Below are positions 27,103 to 35,489 of a stretch of 64,000 nt of DNA, one piece after another. Where the stretch lies: contig NZ_JACVXB010000001.1 in NCBI RefSeq assembly GCF_014596945.1, positions 1 through 64,000 on the forward strand, given 5' to 3'. The notes beneath the pieces were generated by a model. The model did no database searches. It was not told where the DNA came from and saw only the letters and a program-made list of their open reading frames with translations. The first letter of the stretch is position 1, and each line of letters opens with the position of its first letter. This DNA comes from Aestuariibaculum sediminum (lineage in GTDB: Bacteria > Bacteroidota > Bacteroidia > Flavobacteriales > Flavobacteriaceae). The position numbers and the translations under genes were made by a program.

Positions 27103-27993
27103 CTATTTTTTGCTTCTTGGATGTGAATTAACATGCACTTTTTTTAACTCGGCTATACTATTATGCGTATAAACCTGAGTGGCAGCTAAACTCGTATGCC
27201 CCAAGAGCTCTTTAACAGCATTCAAATCGGCACCTTGATTTAGTAAATGTGTTGCAAAAGAATGCCTTAGTATATGAGGGCTCTTTTTTACCTTAGAAGA
27301 TGCTTTACTAAAATAATCATTTATTATTCTGTAAACAAGTGTTTCGTATATTTTAGCACCTTTTTTTGTTAAAAAAAGATAATCATCATTTTCGATATAA
27401 TCAAGTGTTTTTCGCAGGATCATATACTTACCCAAGGTTTCCATTACTGAATTTAATAACGGAAGGAGACGTTCTTTATTTCTTTTACCTAACACTTTTA
27501 AGGTTTTATTCTTAAAGTCTAGATTAGCAAGCTTAAGTTCTACTAATTCTATACGCCTGATTCCTGTTGAATAAAACATTTCAATGATTAATTTATCACG
27601 AACACTTTCAAAATTATTCTCGTCAACAAAATGATTTAATACCTGTGCTATTTCATTTTCTGAAAACGGTATCTGAATCTTCTTTTTAGTTTTAAGCGCC
27701 TTGTGTTTGGCGAGTGGATTAATTTTAATGGTTTCTGTTCGCAACAAAAACTTATAATAGGTGTTGAGAGAAGATATTTTTCTATTTATACTGCGATTGG
27801 ACAAACCTTTTCCAACCAATTCCACAATCCATGCTCTGATTTCGCCGTAATTTGTTTGCTCTATATCATTTAACTGATAATTCCTTGTTACAAAATCCAA
27901 AAAAGTATGCACATCAGCTTTGTAAGCTTTAACTGTTAAAGCTGAATAATTCTTTTCTAATAATAAATAATCTGTGAAAGGCTTAAACGGCAT
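27103..27993 (-). CDS. XerC/XerD-like tyrosine recombinase
   Basis: 296 residues, the length of chromosomal Xer proteins. The N-terminal SAM-like core-binding domain (about 1-90) is followed by the catalytic domain with all active residues: R146 (STGIRRIEL), K170 (VLGKRNKERLLPL), H240 and R243 (PHILRHSFATHLLNQG), H266 (LLGHTSLA) and nucleophile Y275 (TQVYTHNS). It probably resolves chromosome dimers at dif. Its place between rpsU and hpf, and the lack of any mobile-element genes, argue for a housekeeping Xer and not a phage integrase. XerC versus XerD cannot be decided here. Confidence 0.92.
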   Translation of the reverse strand: MPFKPFTDYLLLEKNYSALTVKAYKADVHTFLDFVTRNYQLNDIEQTNYGEIRAWIVELVGKGLSNRSINRKISSLNTYYKFLLRTETIKINPLAKHKALKTKKKIQIPFSENEIAQVLNHFVDENNFESVRDKLIIEMFYSTGIRRIELVELKLANLDFKNKTLKVLGKRNKERLLPLLNSVMETLGKYMILRKTLDYIENDDYLFLTKKGAKIYETLVYRIINDYFSKASSKVKKSPHILRHSFATHLLNQGADLNAVKELLGHTSLAATQVYTHNSIAELKKVHVNSHPRSKK

Positions 27994-28134
27994 ATTTTTA
28001 AGTGCTTCGAGTTAAATAAATATACAAAGTTATTTCCGAATTAGTTTTCTAGCATAATAAGATTTGATATGATTCTGCCAAAGAAGGTTTCAATGGTTTT
28101 AAAAACGATTAAACTCAGATACGTTTAAAACAAA

Positions 28135-28162
28135 AAAATCCCGCTTAATTAAGCGGGATTTT
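28135..28162 (-). terminator. rpsU terminator
   Basis: Perfect 12-bp stem AAAATCCCGCTT/AAGCGGGATTTT with an AATT loop, followed by further T on the minus strand. It lies 18 bases past the rpsU stop. Confidence 0.9.
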
Positions 28163-28180
28163 ATGATATTTTAGTTTTTA

Positions 28181-28375
28181 CTAAATATCTTCAGCATCTC
28201 TTAATGTTTGAATGTATTGTGCTTTTTGAATTTGCGCTCTACGCTCAACTGAAGGCTTAGTAAATTGTTTACGCGATTGTAACTGACGTTTCGTTCCGGT
28301 TCTATCGAACTTTCTTTTAAAACGCTTTAACGCTCTATCTATATTTTCTCCTTCTTTAATTGGTATAATTAACAT
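28181..28375 (-). CDS. rpsU: 30S ribosomal protein S21 (bS21)
   Basis: 64 residues: MLIIPIKEGENIDRALKRFK, then a strongly basic helical body (QLQSRKQFTKPSVERRAQIQ) typical of bS21. In Bacteroidota ribosomes bS21, with bS6 and bS18, holds the 3' tail of 16S rRNA so that the anti-Shine-Dalgarno is hidden. The gene has its own promoter and a strong Shine-Dalgarno site, unlike nearly every other gene in the window, which points to translational autoregulation. A strong terminator follows. Confidence 0.97.
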   Translation of the reverse strand: MLIIPIKEGENIDRALKRFKRKFDRTGTKRQLQSRKQFTKPSVERRAQIQKAQYIQTLRDAEDI

Positions 28376-28385
28376 AGTGCCTTAA

Positions 28386-28391
28386 CCTCCT
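28386..28391 (-). promoter_or_regulatory. Strong Shine-Dalgarno site of rpsU (AGGAGG)
   Basis: On the minus strand the leader reads GAGAGGAGGTTAAGGCACT before the ATG; the AGGAGG core is 10 bases from the start codon. Strong Shine-Dalgarno sites are rare in Bacteroidota. The rpsU site is a known exception tied to bS21-dependent control. Confidence 0.9.
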
Positions 28392-28412
28392 CTCTTTTAG
28401 CATTTCGGGGTG

Positions 28413-28420
28413 CAAATATA
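28413..28420 (-). promoter_or_regulatory. -7 element TATATTTG of rpsU
   Basis: TATATTTG fits TAnnTTTG and lies 37 bases upstream of the rpsU ATG, leaving a short leader that carries the Shine-Dalgarno site. No clear TTG is seen at -33. Confidence 0.5.
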
Positions 28421-28460
28421 AAATTAATTCTTAATTCTGAATTAAAAATTATAAATTATT

Positions 28461-29627
28461 TTATGTTGCTGGTTTGTATTCCTTTTTATCTATAATAATT
28501 TTAGCAATTATTTCTCTTAGAATCTCTGAAGTTCCTCCGCCAATAGGTCCTAAACGGCTATCTCGAAGCAATCTTGCCATTGGGTAATCTTCCATATAAC
28601 CATAACCGCCTAAAAACTGAAGACACTGATAAATAACCTCATCGGCCATTTTTGTGGATTTTAATTTAGACATTGTAGCATGTTTGACTACGTACTCACC
28701 TTTATTTAATCTGTAAGCTACCGAGTAATTAAACTCCTTACATATTTCCATATCGGTATACAAATCTGATATCGTATGACGTAAGGCCTGGAATTTATCG
28801 ATAGACTTACCAAAGGCCATGCGTTCCGACATATATTGTAAGGCATATTCTAGAGCATATTCTGCTCTCGCATGCGCATTAATACCCATTATTAATCGCT
28901 CTAATGCGAAATGTTGCATTATGTAAGCAAATCCTTTATTTTCTTCTCCCATTAAATTTGAAGCGGGTACTTTTACATTGTCGAATGCAATTTCGGCAGT
29001 ATCGGAAGCACGCCAACCCAACTTATCAAGCTTGGTAGCAGTTATGCCTAATGATTCTCTGTCGACTACAAAAATACTAACGCCCTTGTTTCCTAACTCG
29101 GGATTCGTTTTAGCCGCAACGATTAAATAATCGCTGTAAACTCCATTTGTTATAAAGGTTTTAGATCCATTTAAAATATAATAATCACCTTCTTTAATTG
29201 CTGATGTTCGCATACCAGCCACATCACTTCCACCAAACGGTTCTGTAATGCACAAACACCCTACTTTATCACCTGCAATACTTGGAGTTAAATACTTTTG
29301 TTTAATAGCCTCGTCTCCTTCCGCATTTAAGTGCGTCATAGCCAAATACATATGTGCCCAAATTGCCGCTGCAAAACCGCCTGAGTTTATTTTTTGAAGC
29401 TCCTCTAACAGAATTACGGTGTAGAATAAATCTAAGTTTAATCCGCCATAAGCTTCGGGGTAGTGAATACCGAAAAATCCCATCTCTCCAAATTTCTTCC
29501 AAATAAACCTGTCGATGGTTCCTGATTTTTCCCAGTTTTCTATATGTGGTACAACTTCTTTTTGTAAAAAATCTTGAAGGCTTTTTCTAAAAAGTTGATG
29601 TTCTTCAGTGAAGTACATACTATTCAT
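28461..29627 (-). CDS. Acyl-CoA dehydrogenase, long-chain/isovaleryl-type active site
   Basis: 388 residues with the three-part ACAD fold: an N-terminal helical domain, the middle beta domain (CLCITEPFGGSDVAGM; FITNGVYSDY) and the C-terminal helical domain (MAFGKSIDKFQALRH; FLGGYGYMEDYPMARL). FAD-dependent oxidation of acyl-CoA to enoyl-CoA is expected, feeding electrons to ETF. The catalytic Glu of medium-chain enzymes (IYEGT) is replaced by Gly (PIGGGTSEI, G364). A Glu in ALERLIMG (E243) sits where long-chain and isovaleryl-CoA dehydrogenases carry their base. The enzyme is therefore probably active, on long or branched substrates. It lies 13 bases downstream of the HhH gene. An alternative start is the Met at codon 4. 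Confidence 0.93.
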   Translation of the reverse strand: MNSMYFTEEHQLFRKSLQDFLQKEVVPHIENWEKSGTIDRFIWKKFGEMGFFGIHYPEAYGGLNLDLFYTVILLEELQKINSGGFAAAIWAHMYLAMTHLNAEGDEAIKQKYLTPSIAGDKVGCLCITEPFGGSDVAGMRTSAIKEGDYYILNGSKTFITNGVYSDYLIVAAKTNPELGNKGVSIFVVDRESLGITATKLDKLGWRASDTAEIAFDNVKVPASNLMGEENKGFAYIMQHFALERLIMGINAHARAEYALEYALQYMSERMAFGKSIDKFQALRHTISDLYTDMEICKEFNYSVAYRLNKGEYVVKHATMSKLKSTKMADEVIYQCLQFLGGYGYMEDYPMARLLRDSRLGPIGGGTSEILREIIAKIIIDKKEYKPAT

Positions 29628-29640
29628 TTAAGTGTCTTTT

Positions 29641-30510
29641 TCAATCGAGGGACAAATATAATTTAATTATATCTATTTTATTCACAGGAAAGCCCTTAAC
29701 TTTTGTTAATTCCTCCAACGATTTAAAACCATCTCTTAGTGTACGTTGTTCGATTATGCGATATGCTAAATCGTAATCGATATGCTGAACGGTTACCAAT
29801 TCGTCTACAGTTGCCTTGTTTATGGCTATTTTTTCAATTCTTCTTGGTGTTTTTACTGTGAATTGATTGGTTATTCTTTTAATAATTTCAGGGGTTAACC
29901 CGAAAACATCGTGTAATTGTACATCTGCAATAAAACCTCCTGGAAATTTGTTCCTGAATTTTACAATTCGATTTGACAGCACTACTCCTACGCCATTAGC
30001 CCTTTGCAATTCAATGGCTGTTACTTTGTTTAAGTCCATTTTTTCTGAGTATGACTTGGCTTTATTTGAATAATTGTTAGTTACAAAAGTCTTAGGCTTA
30101 GCAGTGTTTATCCACTCTGGAAATTTAAAATAAGGCGATATAAAACTTAAAAAAGAATCGGATACTTGAGTAACCTGCTGAAATTCTTTAGCTGAATTAA
30201 TCCATTTATTTTGCTTTCTATACTGTATCAGCCTATCAATTTCTTGATTAGACATACCTAATAGAGAACCTTTATAATCAGTTAAATAATTTGGATTAAA
30301 CGGATAGATTCTAGGCTTTTTTTCCCTCATTTTAACTAAACGAAGCGAATCAAGCTCTTTAGTCATCTTATCCAATTGTTGTGAATTAACCTTTACGACA
30401 TCCTCTGGCAACGACACATAAAAATAAACAACTTGCAGAATTACAATTATAAGAAGCAATAAAAAAATCCCATTTCTTTGTTGTTTAGTAAACTTGAAAT
30501 GGGATTTCAT
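29641..30510 (-). CDS. Helix-hairpin-helix (ComEA-like) protein with N-terminal membrane anchor
   Basis: 289 residues. One N-terminal transmembrane segment (about 14-33, NGIFLLLLIIVILQVVYFYV) is followed by several HhH units: LTDYKGSLLGMSNQEIDRLI, LNKVTAIELQRANGVGVVLS and INKATVDELVTVQHIDYDLA, near residues 75-105, 160-200 and 225-285. This resembles ComEA-type DNA-binding domains, which in other bacteria bind incoming DNA in the periplasm. The topology here would place the HhH region outside the inner membrane. Whether it acts in DNA uptake is unknown. It lies 20 bases after the AGCS symporter gene and 13 before the acyl-CoA dehydrogenase. Confidence 0.82.
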   Translation of the reverse strand: MKSHFKFTKQQRNGIFLLLLIIVILQVVYFYVSLPEDVVKVNSQQLDKMTKELDSLRLVKMREKKPRIYPFNPNYLTDYKGSLLGMSNQEIDRLIQYRKQNKWINSAKEFQQVTQVSDSFLSFISPYFKFPEWINTAKPKTFVTNNYSNKAKSYSEKMDLNKVTAIELQRANGVGVVLSNRIVKFRNKFPGGFIADVQLHDVFGLTPEIIKRITNQFTVKTPRRIEKIAINKATVDELVTVQHIDYDLAYRIIEQRTLRDGFKSLEELTKVKGFPVNKIDIIKLYLSLD

Positions 30511-30530
30511 TATTATAATAATTTAAATTT

Positions 30531-32153
30531 TTACATATGCTTTGTAAGGTCTTCGGCGCCTTCTTCAAGGGCTTCCTCTTTAACATTAACAGCCTTCATA
30601 TATTTTTTTAATTCTCTACTAATAATTGGAGACAACACAACCACACCAATAATATTAGGCACAACCATAGCAAAAATCATGGCATCAGAGAAATCAATTA
30701 CAGCTCCAAGACTAATAGATGACCCTACGATTACGAAAAATAAGAATAATATTTTATATATTAAATCACTCTTTTTTCCCTTACCGAATAAAAACACCCA
30801 ACCTTGCATACCGTAATAAGACCATGATACCATTGTTGAAAATGCAAATAATATTACTGCTATTGTTAATACTATTGAGAAATGCGGAATAACAGTATCG
30901 AAAGCGGTTGCTGTTAGCTCTACGCCTTCTTTAATCGGCACACCATACTCCATAAATGAACCATCAAAATTTGTTATCACAATAACTAAAGCGGTCATTG
31001 TACAAATAACTACGGTATCAACAAAAGGTTCCAACAAAGCAACAATCCCTTCACTTGCAGGATATTTAGTTCTTACGGCAGAGTGCGCAATTGCAGCACT
31101 ACCAACACCTGCTTCGTTAGAGAACGCTCCACGTCTTATACCTTGAATCATTACACCAACAAGTCCTCCGGCAATTCCTAAGCCTGAAAATGCACCTTCA
31201 TAAATTAATCCAAATGCATCATCAATTAAATGCCAGTTAGCTCCTAAAATAATTAAAGCCGCCAAAACATAAATACCTGCCATAAATGGCACAACTTTTT
31301 CTGTAACCGACGCAATTCGTTTGATACCTCCTATAATTACTATAGCTACAAGTGCCGCCATTACAATTCCGAAGTACATCCCGGCATTATCTCCCTGAAG
31401 GTCGAATAATTTTGTAAACTGCGCTGCTGCCTGATTAGCTTGGAACATATTGCCACCACCAAACGAACCTCCAACAACAAATATGGCAAATAAAACAGCC
31501 AAAACTTTCCCTAAAGGTTTTAATCCTTTTTCGGCAAATCCTTTGGTTAAATAATACATAGGCCCGCCATAAACGGTACCATCTTCAGCTACATCTCTAT
31601 ATTTAACCCCTAAAGTACATTCTGCAAATTTAGATGCCATACCTAATAAACCGGCTACGATCATCCAGAACGTTGCTCCTGGACCACCAATAGATAAGGC
31701 TACGGCAACACCTGCAATATTTCCTAAACCTACTGTTGCCGATAATGCAGCGGTAAGGGCCTGGAAATGCGATACCTCGCCATGAGCACTGTCATCTCGT
31801 AAAGTTTCAATAATGTTTGCGTCCTCATTAGGTGTAGAGTCTCCGTATAAAGTATCTGCACCGTGCTTTTCTATGTCTTCATATTTACCTTGTACAACAC
31901 GAATGGCCGTTCTAAACCCTGTAAAGTTTATAAACTTAAAGTAGATTGTAAAGAACAAAGCGCCACCAATTAACACAATTAAAACCCAAGGTATTTTATA
32001 CTCTTCAGAAAAAGGGATTTCGTAAAAAATACCTTCAACAAACCATCCGGTGTATTCTTTAAAAATACGATCGAACTTTTCTGAAGCTGATTCTTGTGCA
32101 AATGTTAAAACTGGAAGTACTAATGTAAATAATGAAAGAAGATATCTCTTCAT
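30531..32153 (-). CDS. AGCS family sodium:alanine/glycine symporter
   Basis: 540 residues with about ten hydrophobic spans. Family signatures are clear: ALTAALSATVGLGNIAGVAV, GGPGATFWMIVAGLLGM and GIRRGAFSNEAGVGSAAIAH. It should import a small amino acid (alanine or glycine) with Na+ across the inner membrane. An unusual N-terminus, MKRYLLSLFTLVLPVLTFAQ, looks like a cleavable signal peptide and precedes the first real span by about 30 residues. Substrate specificity cannot be read from sequence alone. It begins a three-gene run with the HhH and acyl-CoA dehydrogenase genes. Confidence 0.95.
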   Translation of the reverse strand: MKRYLLSLFTLVLPVLTFAQESASEKFDRIFKEYTGWFVEGIFYEIPFSEEYKIPWVLIVLIGGALFFTIYFKFINFTGFRTAIRVVQGKYEDIEKHGADTLYGDSTPNEDANIIETLRDDSAHGEVSHFQALTAALSATVGLGNIAGVAVALSIGGPGATFWMIVAGLLGMASKFAECTLGVKYRDVAEDGTVYGGPMYYLTKGFAEKGLKPLGKVLAVLFAIFVVGGSFGGGNMFQANQAAAQFTKLFDLQGDNAGMYFGIVMAALVAIVIIGGIKRIASVTEKVVPFMAGIYVLAALIILGANWHLIDDAFGLIYEGAFSGLGIAGGLVGVMIQGIRRGAFSNEAGVGSAAIAHSAVRTKYPASEGIVALLEPFVDTVVICTMTALVIVITNFDGSFMEYGVPIKEGVELTATAFDTVIPHFSIVLTIAVILFAFSTMVSWSYYGMQGWVFLFGKGKKSDLIYKILFLFFVIVGSSISLGAVIDFSDAMIFAMVVPNIIGVVVLSPIISRELKKYMKAVNVKEEALEEGAEDLTKHM

Positions 32154-32268
32154 AAATAAATTTTTAGATTAATTTTTTTAAGATTTTGAAGTTTTCTCAG
32201 TAAAAGTCGGCAAGATGCTAAAAAAAAATCGATTTTTAAAACATGAGTTGTTAAAATAGTAATAAAGC

Positions 32269-33291
32269 TTAAGTAATATTGTACAGAGAATTAAGGTTTT
32301 CTATTTGTTCTGGGCGTCCTAAAACAATAATTTTAGAATTCGATGCCAATTCCAATTCTGCTTCGGGGTTTACTAAGTATTCGCCATTTTCGTCTTTATA
32401 ACCTATAATCGAACAACCTGTTTTTCTCCTTAAATCTAAATCACGAATTGTTTTTACAGTCTTATCATCCTTATATAATTTTTCGACAGCGACTTCTTCT
32501 ATATTAATATTGGCTTTCCCTACTATAGAAAGATTATCTATAAATTCCATTAAACCAGGAACCACCACTAAGGATGCCATATGATCACCTCCAATATTAT
32601 CGGGTAAAATAACATTATTCGCTCCGGCAAACTTTAATTTATTGTATGACGATTCGTGAGACGCACGACTTATGATATTAATTTGACTATTAATTTGACG
32701 CGTAGAAAGTACCACAAATAGATTTTCTGCATCGTTAGGTAGTGCTGAAATAAAATTGGATGCACGGTCTATTCCTGCTTGTATTAAAACCGCATCATCG
32801 TTAGCATTTCCAATAATGTACGGCACTTCATCCTGCTGCAAGCGTTCTTCCATATCCTTATTTTTTTCAATAACGACAAATTGCTTTTTATGAGCCAACA
32901 ATTTTCTGGCCGCTTGCTTACCGTTTCTTCCATAACCACATATAACAACGTGATTTTTAAAACTGTCAATACGTTTTTGCATTCGTTTTTGTTTTAATTC
33001 TTCAACATTATTTTTACTTAAAATGTACTCGGTAATAACAGATAGTACAAAACCCATAATAACAACACTGGCCAAAATTAAAATTATTGTAAAAATTTTA
33101 GCATTGTCATCTAGCGGCACCACTTCACCAAACCCAACTGTTGTTAAGGTAATAACAGTCATATAAACAGCATCGACCCACGAATAATCGGCTACCACCT
33201 TATAACCAATAACTCCAACTAACATGGTGGTAAACAACAGAAATAATGCCGTGTAAATTTTTGTTTTAAAAAACTTTAGTAGCGGATTCAA
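32269..33291 (-). CDS. Two-TM potassium channel with cytoplasmic RCK (TrkA) domain
   Basis: 340 residues. TM1 (about 12-33), the pore helix and the selectivity filter T51-V-G-F-G55 (TLTTVGFGEVVP), then TM2 (about 66-90), form a two-TM K+ channel. A linker leads to an RCK/TrkA-N Rossmann domain (VVICGYGRNGKQAARKLL, nucleotide loop G118-G124) and a TrkA-C domain near the C-terminus. This is the MthK/Kch layout; four subunits would form an inner-membrane channel gated by nucleotide or cation binding to RCK. The filter has F in place of the common Y, a variation seen in known channels. It follows the PspC-like gene after a 66-base gap. Confidence 0.93.
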   Translation of the reverse strand: MNPLLKFFKTKIYTALFLLFTTMLVGVIGYKVVADYSWVDAVYMTVITLTTVGFGEVVPLDDNAKIFTIILILASVVIMGFVLSVITEYILSKNNVEELKQKRMQKRIDSFKNHVVICGYGRNGKQAARKLLAHKKQFVVIEKNKDMEERLQQDEVPYIIGNANDDAVLIQAGIDRASNFISALPNDAENLFVVLSTRQINSQINIISRASHESSYNKLKFAGANNVILPDNIGGDHMASLVVVPGLMEFIDNLSIVGKANINIEEVAVEKLYKDDKTVKTIRDLDLRRKTGCSIIGYKDENGEYLVNPEAELELASNSKIIVLGRPEQIENLNSLYNIT

Positions 33292-33357
33292 AAGGTTACT
33301 ATTTATAATGGTTAGAATAGATATTTTTTCATAGTCTAATATTAAAACACGAATGTA

Positions 33358-33585
33358 TTATAAATCGAAAACTGAAGATCGCTTTGTATACAATAAATCT
33401 TTAATTCGCATCCAAAAGGCTAAAAACAAATACAAAGCAAAACCAAAACCCAGAGTTACAAAAGTTAAATACATAAACGATAGTCTAACCACTTTGGCCC
33501 GAATACCTAAGCGGTCGGCAATACGCTGACAAACATAATAACCATGTTTTTGAAAAAACAATAATGGTTTATAAACTATATCCAT
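33358..33585 (-). CDS. Small PspC-domain membrane protein
   Basis: 75 residues. The PspC pattern is visible: YYVCQRIADRLGIRAKVVRL followed by one long hydrophobic segment (about 36-62, TFVTLGFGFALYLFLAFW). PspC proteins sense envelope stress in Proteobacteria; single-domain forms are common in Bacteroidota with no proven role. The N-terminus lacks the canonical GG-x-C-x-GLA motif in full (here YYVCQRIAD). It lies in a minus-strand run between the DUF2851 gene and the K+ channel, consistent with an envelope-related role, which is inference. Confidence 0.85.
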   Translation of the reverse strand: MDIVYKPLLFFQKHGYYVCQRIADRLGIRAKVVRLSFMYLTFVTLGFGFALYLFLAFWMRIKDLLYTKRSSVFDL

Positions 33586-33710
33586 ATTTATATTTGAATT
33601 TAAATATCACCCTCGCAATTTAACTATTTAGATTGACAATTGTTAAAATTATACCTTTTGAAATGAATTATGAGGTATACATTAAGGATTTACCAAAAAT
33701 GTTTTTAAGC

Positions 33711-34991
33711 CTATTTAGCGATTTTCCCAATGAATTTGTTACCAACAACACATTGCAAACATTTACTTTTATCACAATACTCTGTTTTAAGCTGAATTAA
33801 TGCCTGAGATTGTAGAGCCGATTCAGATACCTTTTTTAAATTGTTAAAAGCCTGAACGATACTGTTGTTTTCGGATGCGATTTTATTGGCAATTTGCAAA
33901 ACACTATCTTCTGATTCGTTCCTATGTTGCTTAGCATACAAAAACTTTATAGGTAAAACAGTATTTATAAGTACTAAATCGATAAAAGAATGCGTTAACG
34001 TTTTCACCGAAGCTTTCGAAGATTTTTCGAATGTATAATGGGTTTCCCAGAATTTTGATGTAGACACTTTAAATAAATCATAAAATGCTTCCAAAGTATT
34101 AGTTTCTATTATTTTTGAAAAAAGCGTGTTTTGATTATGATATAGTGATGCTAGTTGAGACAACCTAATGGTAGGAAAGTTAGGAGGGCGCAATCTAAAA
34201 AACTGAACTGAAGCAACTGAAATGTTTGCTAATTGAAATTTCTGTCGTAAAAATTGATACTCCTTTTTAAGCTCCTGATAATAGCCGTTTTGAATATCCT
34301 TGTCGAGCAAACCAGCCTGACCAAAAAATAAAGCTTCTAACTGTTCTATATTATTTTGTGATTTACGAACAACACTATAATCTATCGAATTCGCCAATGT
34401 ATAAAACGCATGTCCGTTTACTTTAAGCCCGAAATTTTTAGCAAGCATGATAAACAAAATAGCTTCCCAGTCGTTTTTTGAATCCTCTAATAGCGATTCA
34501 ATTGTTTTTGATTTTCGTTCCAATCGCTCAAAATACAGCCGTTCTAACCAATGTTGTAAATCGAAACGCTTCATATCAGCGAAAAACGGTTCGCAATGAA
34601 TCCATCGGCGTTCGTTAGAAAAAAGATCATTATAATTTTCAATTGTTCTGATATCCGTGTAGTCTTTTAAAATTAAAGTAGCCAATTCAGAATTATCTTT
34701 TCTGAAAATTTGTGTATCATGCTCCCAAACCACGTGCAACACCACATTATCGTAAGCAATATCATTTTCATGATTATGTAAATACCAATCGGAAGATTTA
34801 ACATGAATTTCTACGTTTCCAGCCCAAAGCTGTCCACCTACCTTTATAAGGGCATTAAAAAAGTCGGGGCCTGAATTAAAATTGTGCTCACCTACCTTAG
34901 AAATTACAATCGATTCACCCTGTACGGTTGTTAATTGGCTAAACTGAAACTTTTTATATTTCCACAAATAGTGTAAAAACTCCTCTCGCAT
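33711..34991 (-). CDS. DUF2851 family protein
   Basis: 426 residues from the ATG at 34991 (MREEFLHYLWKYKKFQFSQL); a TTG at 34997 would overlap the promoter element. Family segments are clear: GEHNFNSGPDFFNALIKVGG, WAGNVEIHVKSSDWYLHNHE and LHVVWEHDTQIFR. No signal peptide or membrane span is seen. Near the C-terminus is a small cysteine group (CDKSKCLQC) that could bind a metal. The family is conserved in Bacteroidota and has no assigned function. It is divergent from the DUF2721 gene, with 84 bases between start codons. Confidence 0.88.
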   Translation of the reverse strand: MREEFLHYLWKYKKFQFSQLTTVQGESIVISKVGEHNFNSGPDFFNALIKVGGQLWAGNVEIHVKSSDWYLHNHENDIAYDNVVLHVVWEHDTQIFRKDNSELATLILKDYTDIRTIENYNDLFSNERRWIHCEPFFADMKRFDLQHWLERLYFERLERKSKTIESLLEDSKNDWEAILFIMLAKNFGLKVNGHAFYTLANSIDYSVVRKSQNNIEQLEALFFGQAGLLDKDIQNGYYQELKKEYQFLRQKFQLANISVASVQFFRLRPPNFPTIRLSQLASLYHNQNTLFSKIIETNTLEAFYDLFKVSTSKFWETHYTFEKSSKASVKTLTHSFIDLVLINTVLPIKFLYAKQHRNESEDSVLQIANKIASENNSIVQAFNNLKKVSESALQSQALIQLKTEYCDKSKCLQCVVGNKFIGKIAK

Positions 34992-34994
34992 AAT

Positions 34995-35002
34995 CAAATG
35001 TA
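34995..35002 (-). promoter_or_regulatory. -7 element TACATTTG abutting the DUF2851 start
   Basis: TACATTTG ends three bases before the ATG at 34991, so transcription would begin at or next to the start codon, giving a leaderless or nearly leaderless message. No clear -33 TTG is present. Confidence 0.4.
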
Positions 35003-35049
35003 ATACTTTTTTTACATTTTCATAATGTCGTTTTAAAAATTAAAGTCCT

Positions 35050-35057
35050 TACATTTG
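35050..35057 (+). promoter_or_regulatory. -7 element TACATTTG for the DUF2721 gene
   Basis: The same octamer as for the divergent DUF2851 gene, 18 bases before the ATG at 35076. It supports the ATG over the upstream TTG at 35055, which lies inside the element. Confidence 0.45.
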
Positions 35058-35075
35058 TTCTATAAACACCATCAT

Positions 35076-35471
35076 ATGGAAGAACTTACTTTAACAACAC
35101 CTGCGCTATTATTTTCGGCTATTTCCTTAATCATGCTAGCATACACAAATCGGTTTTTAGCATATGCATCGGTTATTCGAGAATTACATGCCAAGTACAA
35201 AAAGAATAAAGACAAGGTACTGTTTGCACAAATAAAAAATATTAAACGACGGCTTTATTTAACCCGATCTATGCAGATTTACGGCATTAGCAGCTTATTT
35301 TTATGCGTATTTACCATGTTTTTAATATATATACAGCAGCAAACACTGGCGATTTGGGTATTTGGAGTTGCCTTAATCTTGTTAATCATTTCGCTTGGAT
35401 TGCTTATAATGGAAATTCAAATTTCGGTTAAAGCTCTAGAACATCATATTAGTGATATTGAAATGAATTAA
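35076..35471 (+). CDS. DUF2721 family membrane protein
   Basis: 131 residues from the ATG at 35076 (MEELTLTTPALLFSAISLIM). Three hydrophobic spans are visible: about 10-29, about 69-87 (YGISSLFLCVFTMFLIYI) and about 93-113 (AIWVFGVALILLIISLGLL). The cytoplasmic stretch between spans 1 and 2 is basic (RELHAKYKKNKDK; NIKRRLYLTRSMQ). It matches DUF2721, a small inner-membrane family of unknown function. It is followed after 18 bases by the methyltransferase gene, so the two are probably co-transcribed. Confidence 0.87.
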   Translation: MEELTLTTPALLFSAISLIMLAYTNRFLAYASVIRELHAKYKKNKDKVLFAQIKNIKRRLYLTRSMQIYGISSLFLCVFTMFLIYIQQQTLAIWVFGVALILLIISLGLLIMEIQISVKALEHHISDIEMN

Positions 35472-35489
35472 GGTTCGAAGCCAAAAGCA

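Noticed and set aside
27103-27993. Tyrosine recombinase as a sign of an integrated element next to tRNA genes
   Set aside because: Length, complete Xer active site, and position between rpsU and hpf fit a housekeeping Xer; no attachment-site duplication, phage or conjugation genes are seen near the tRNAs.
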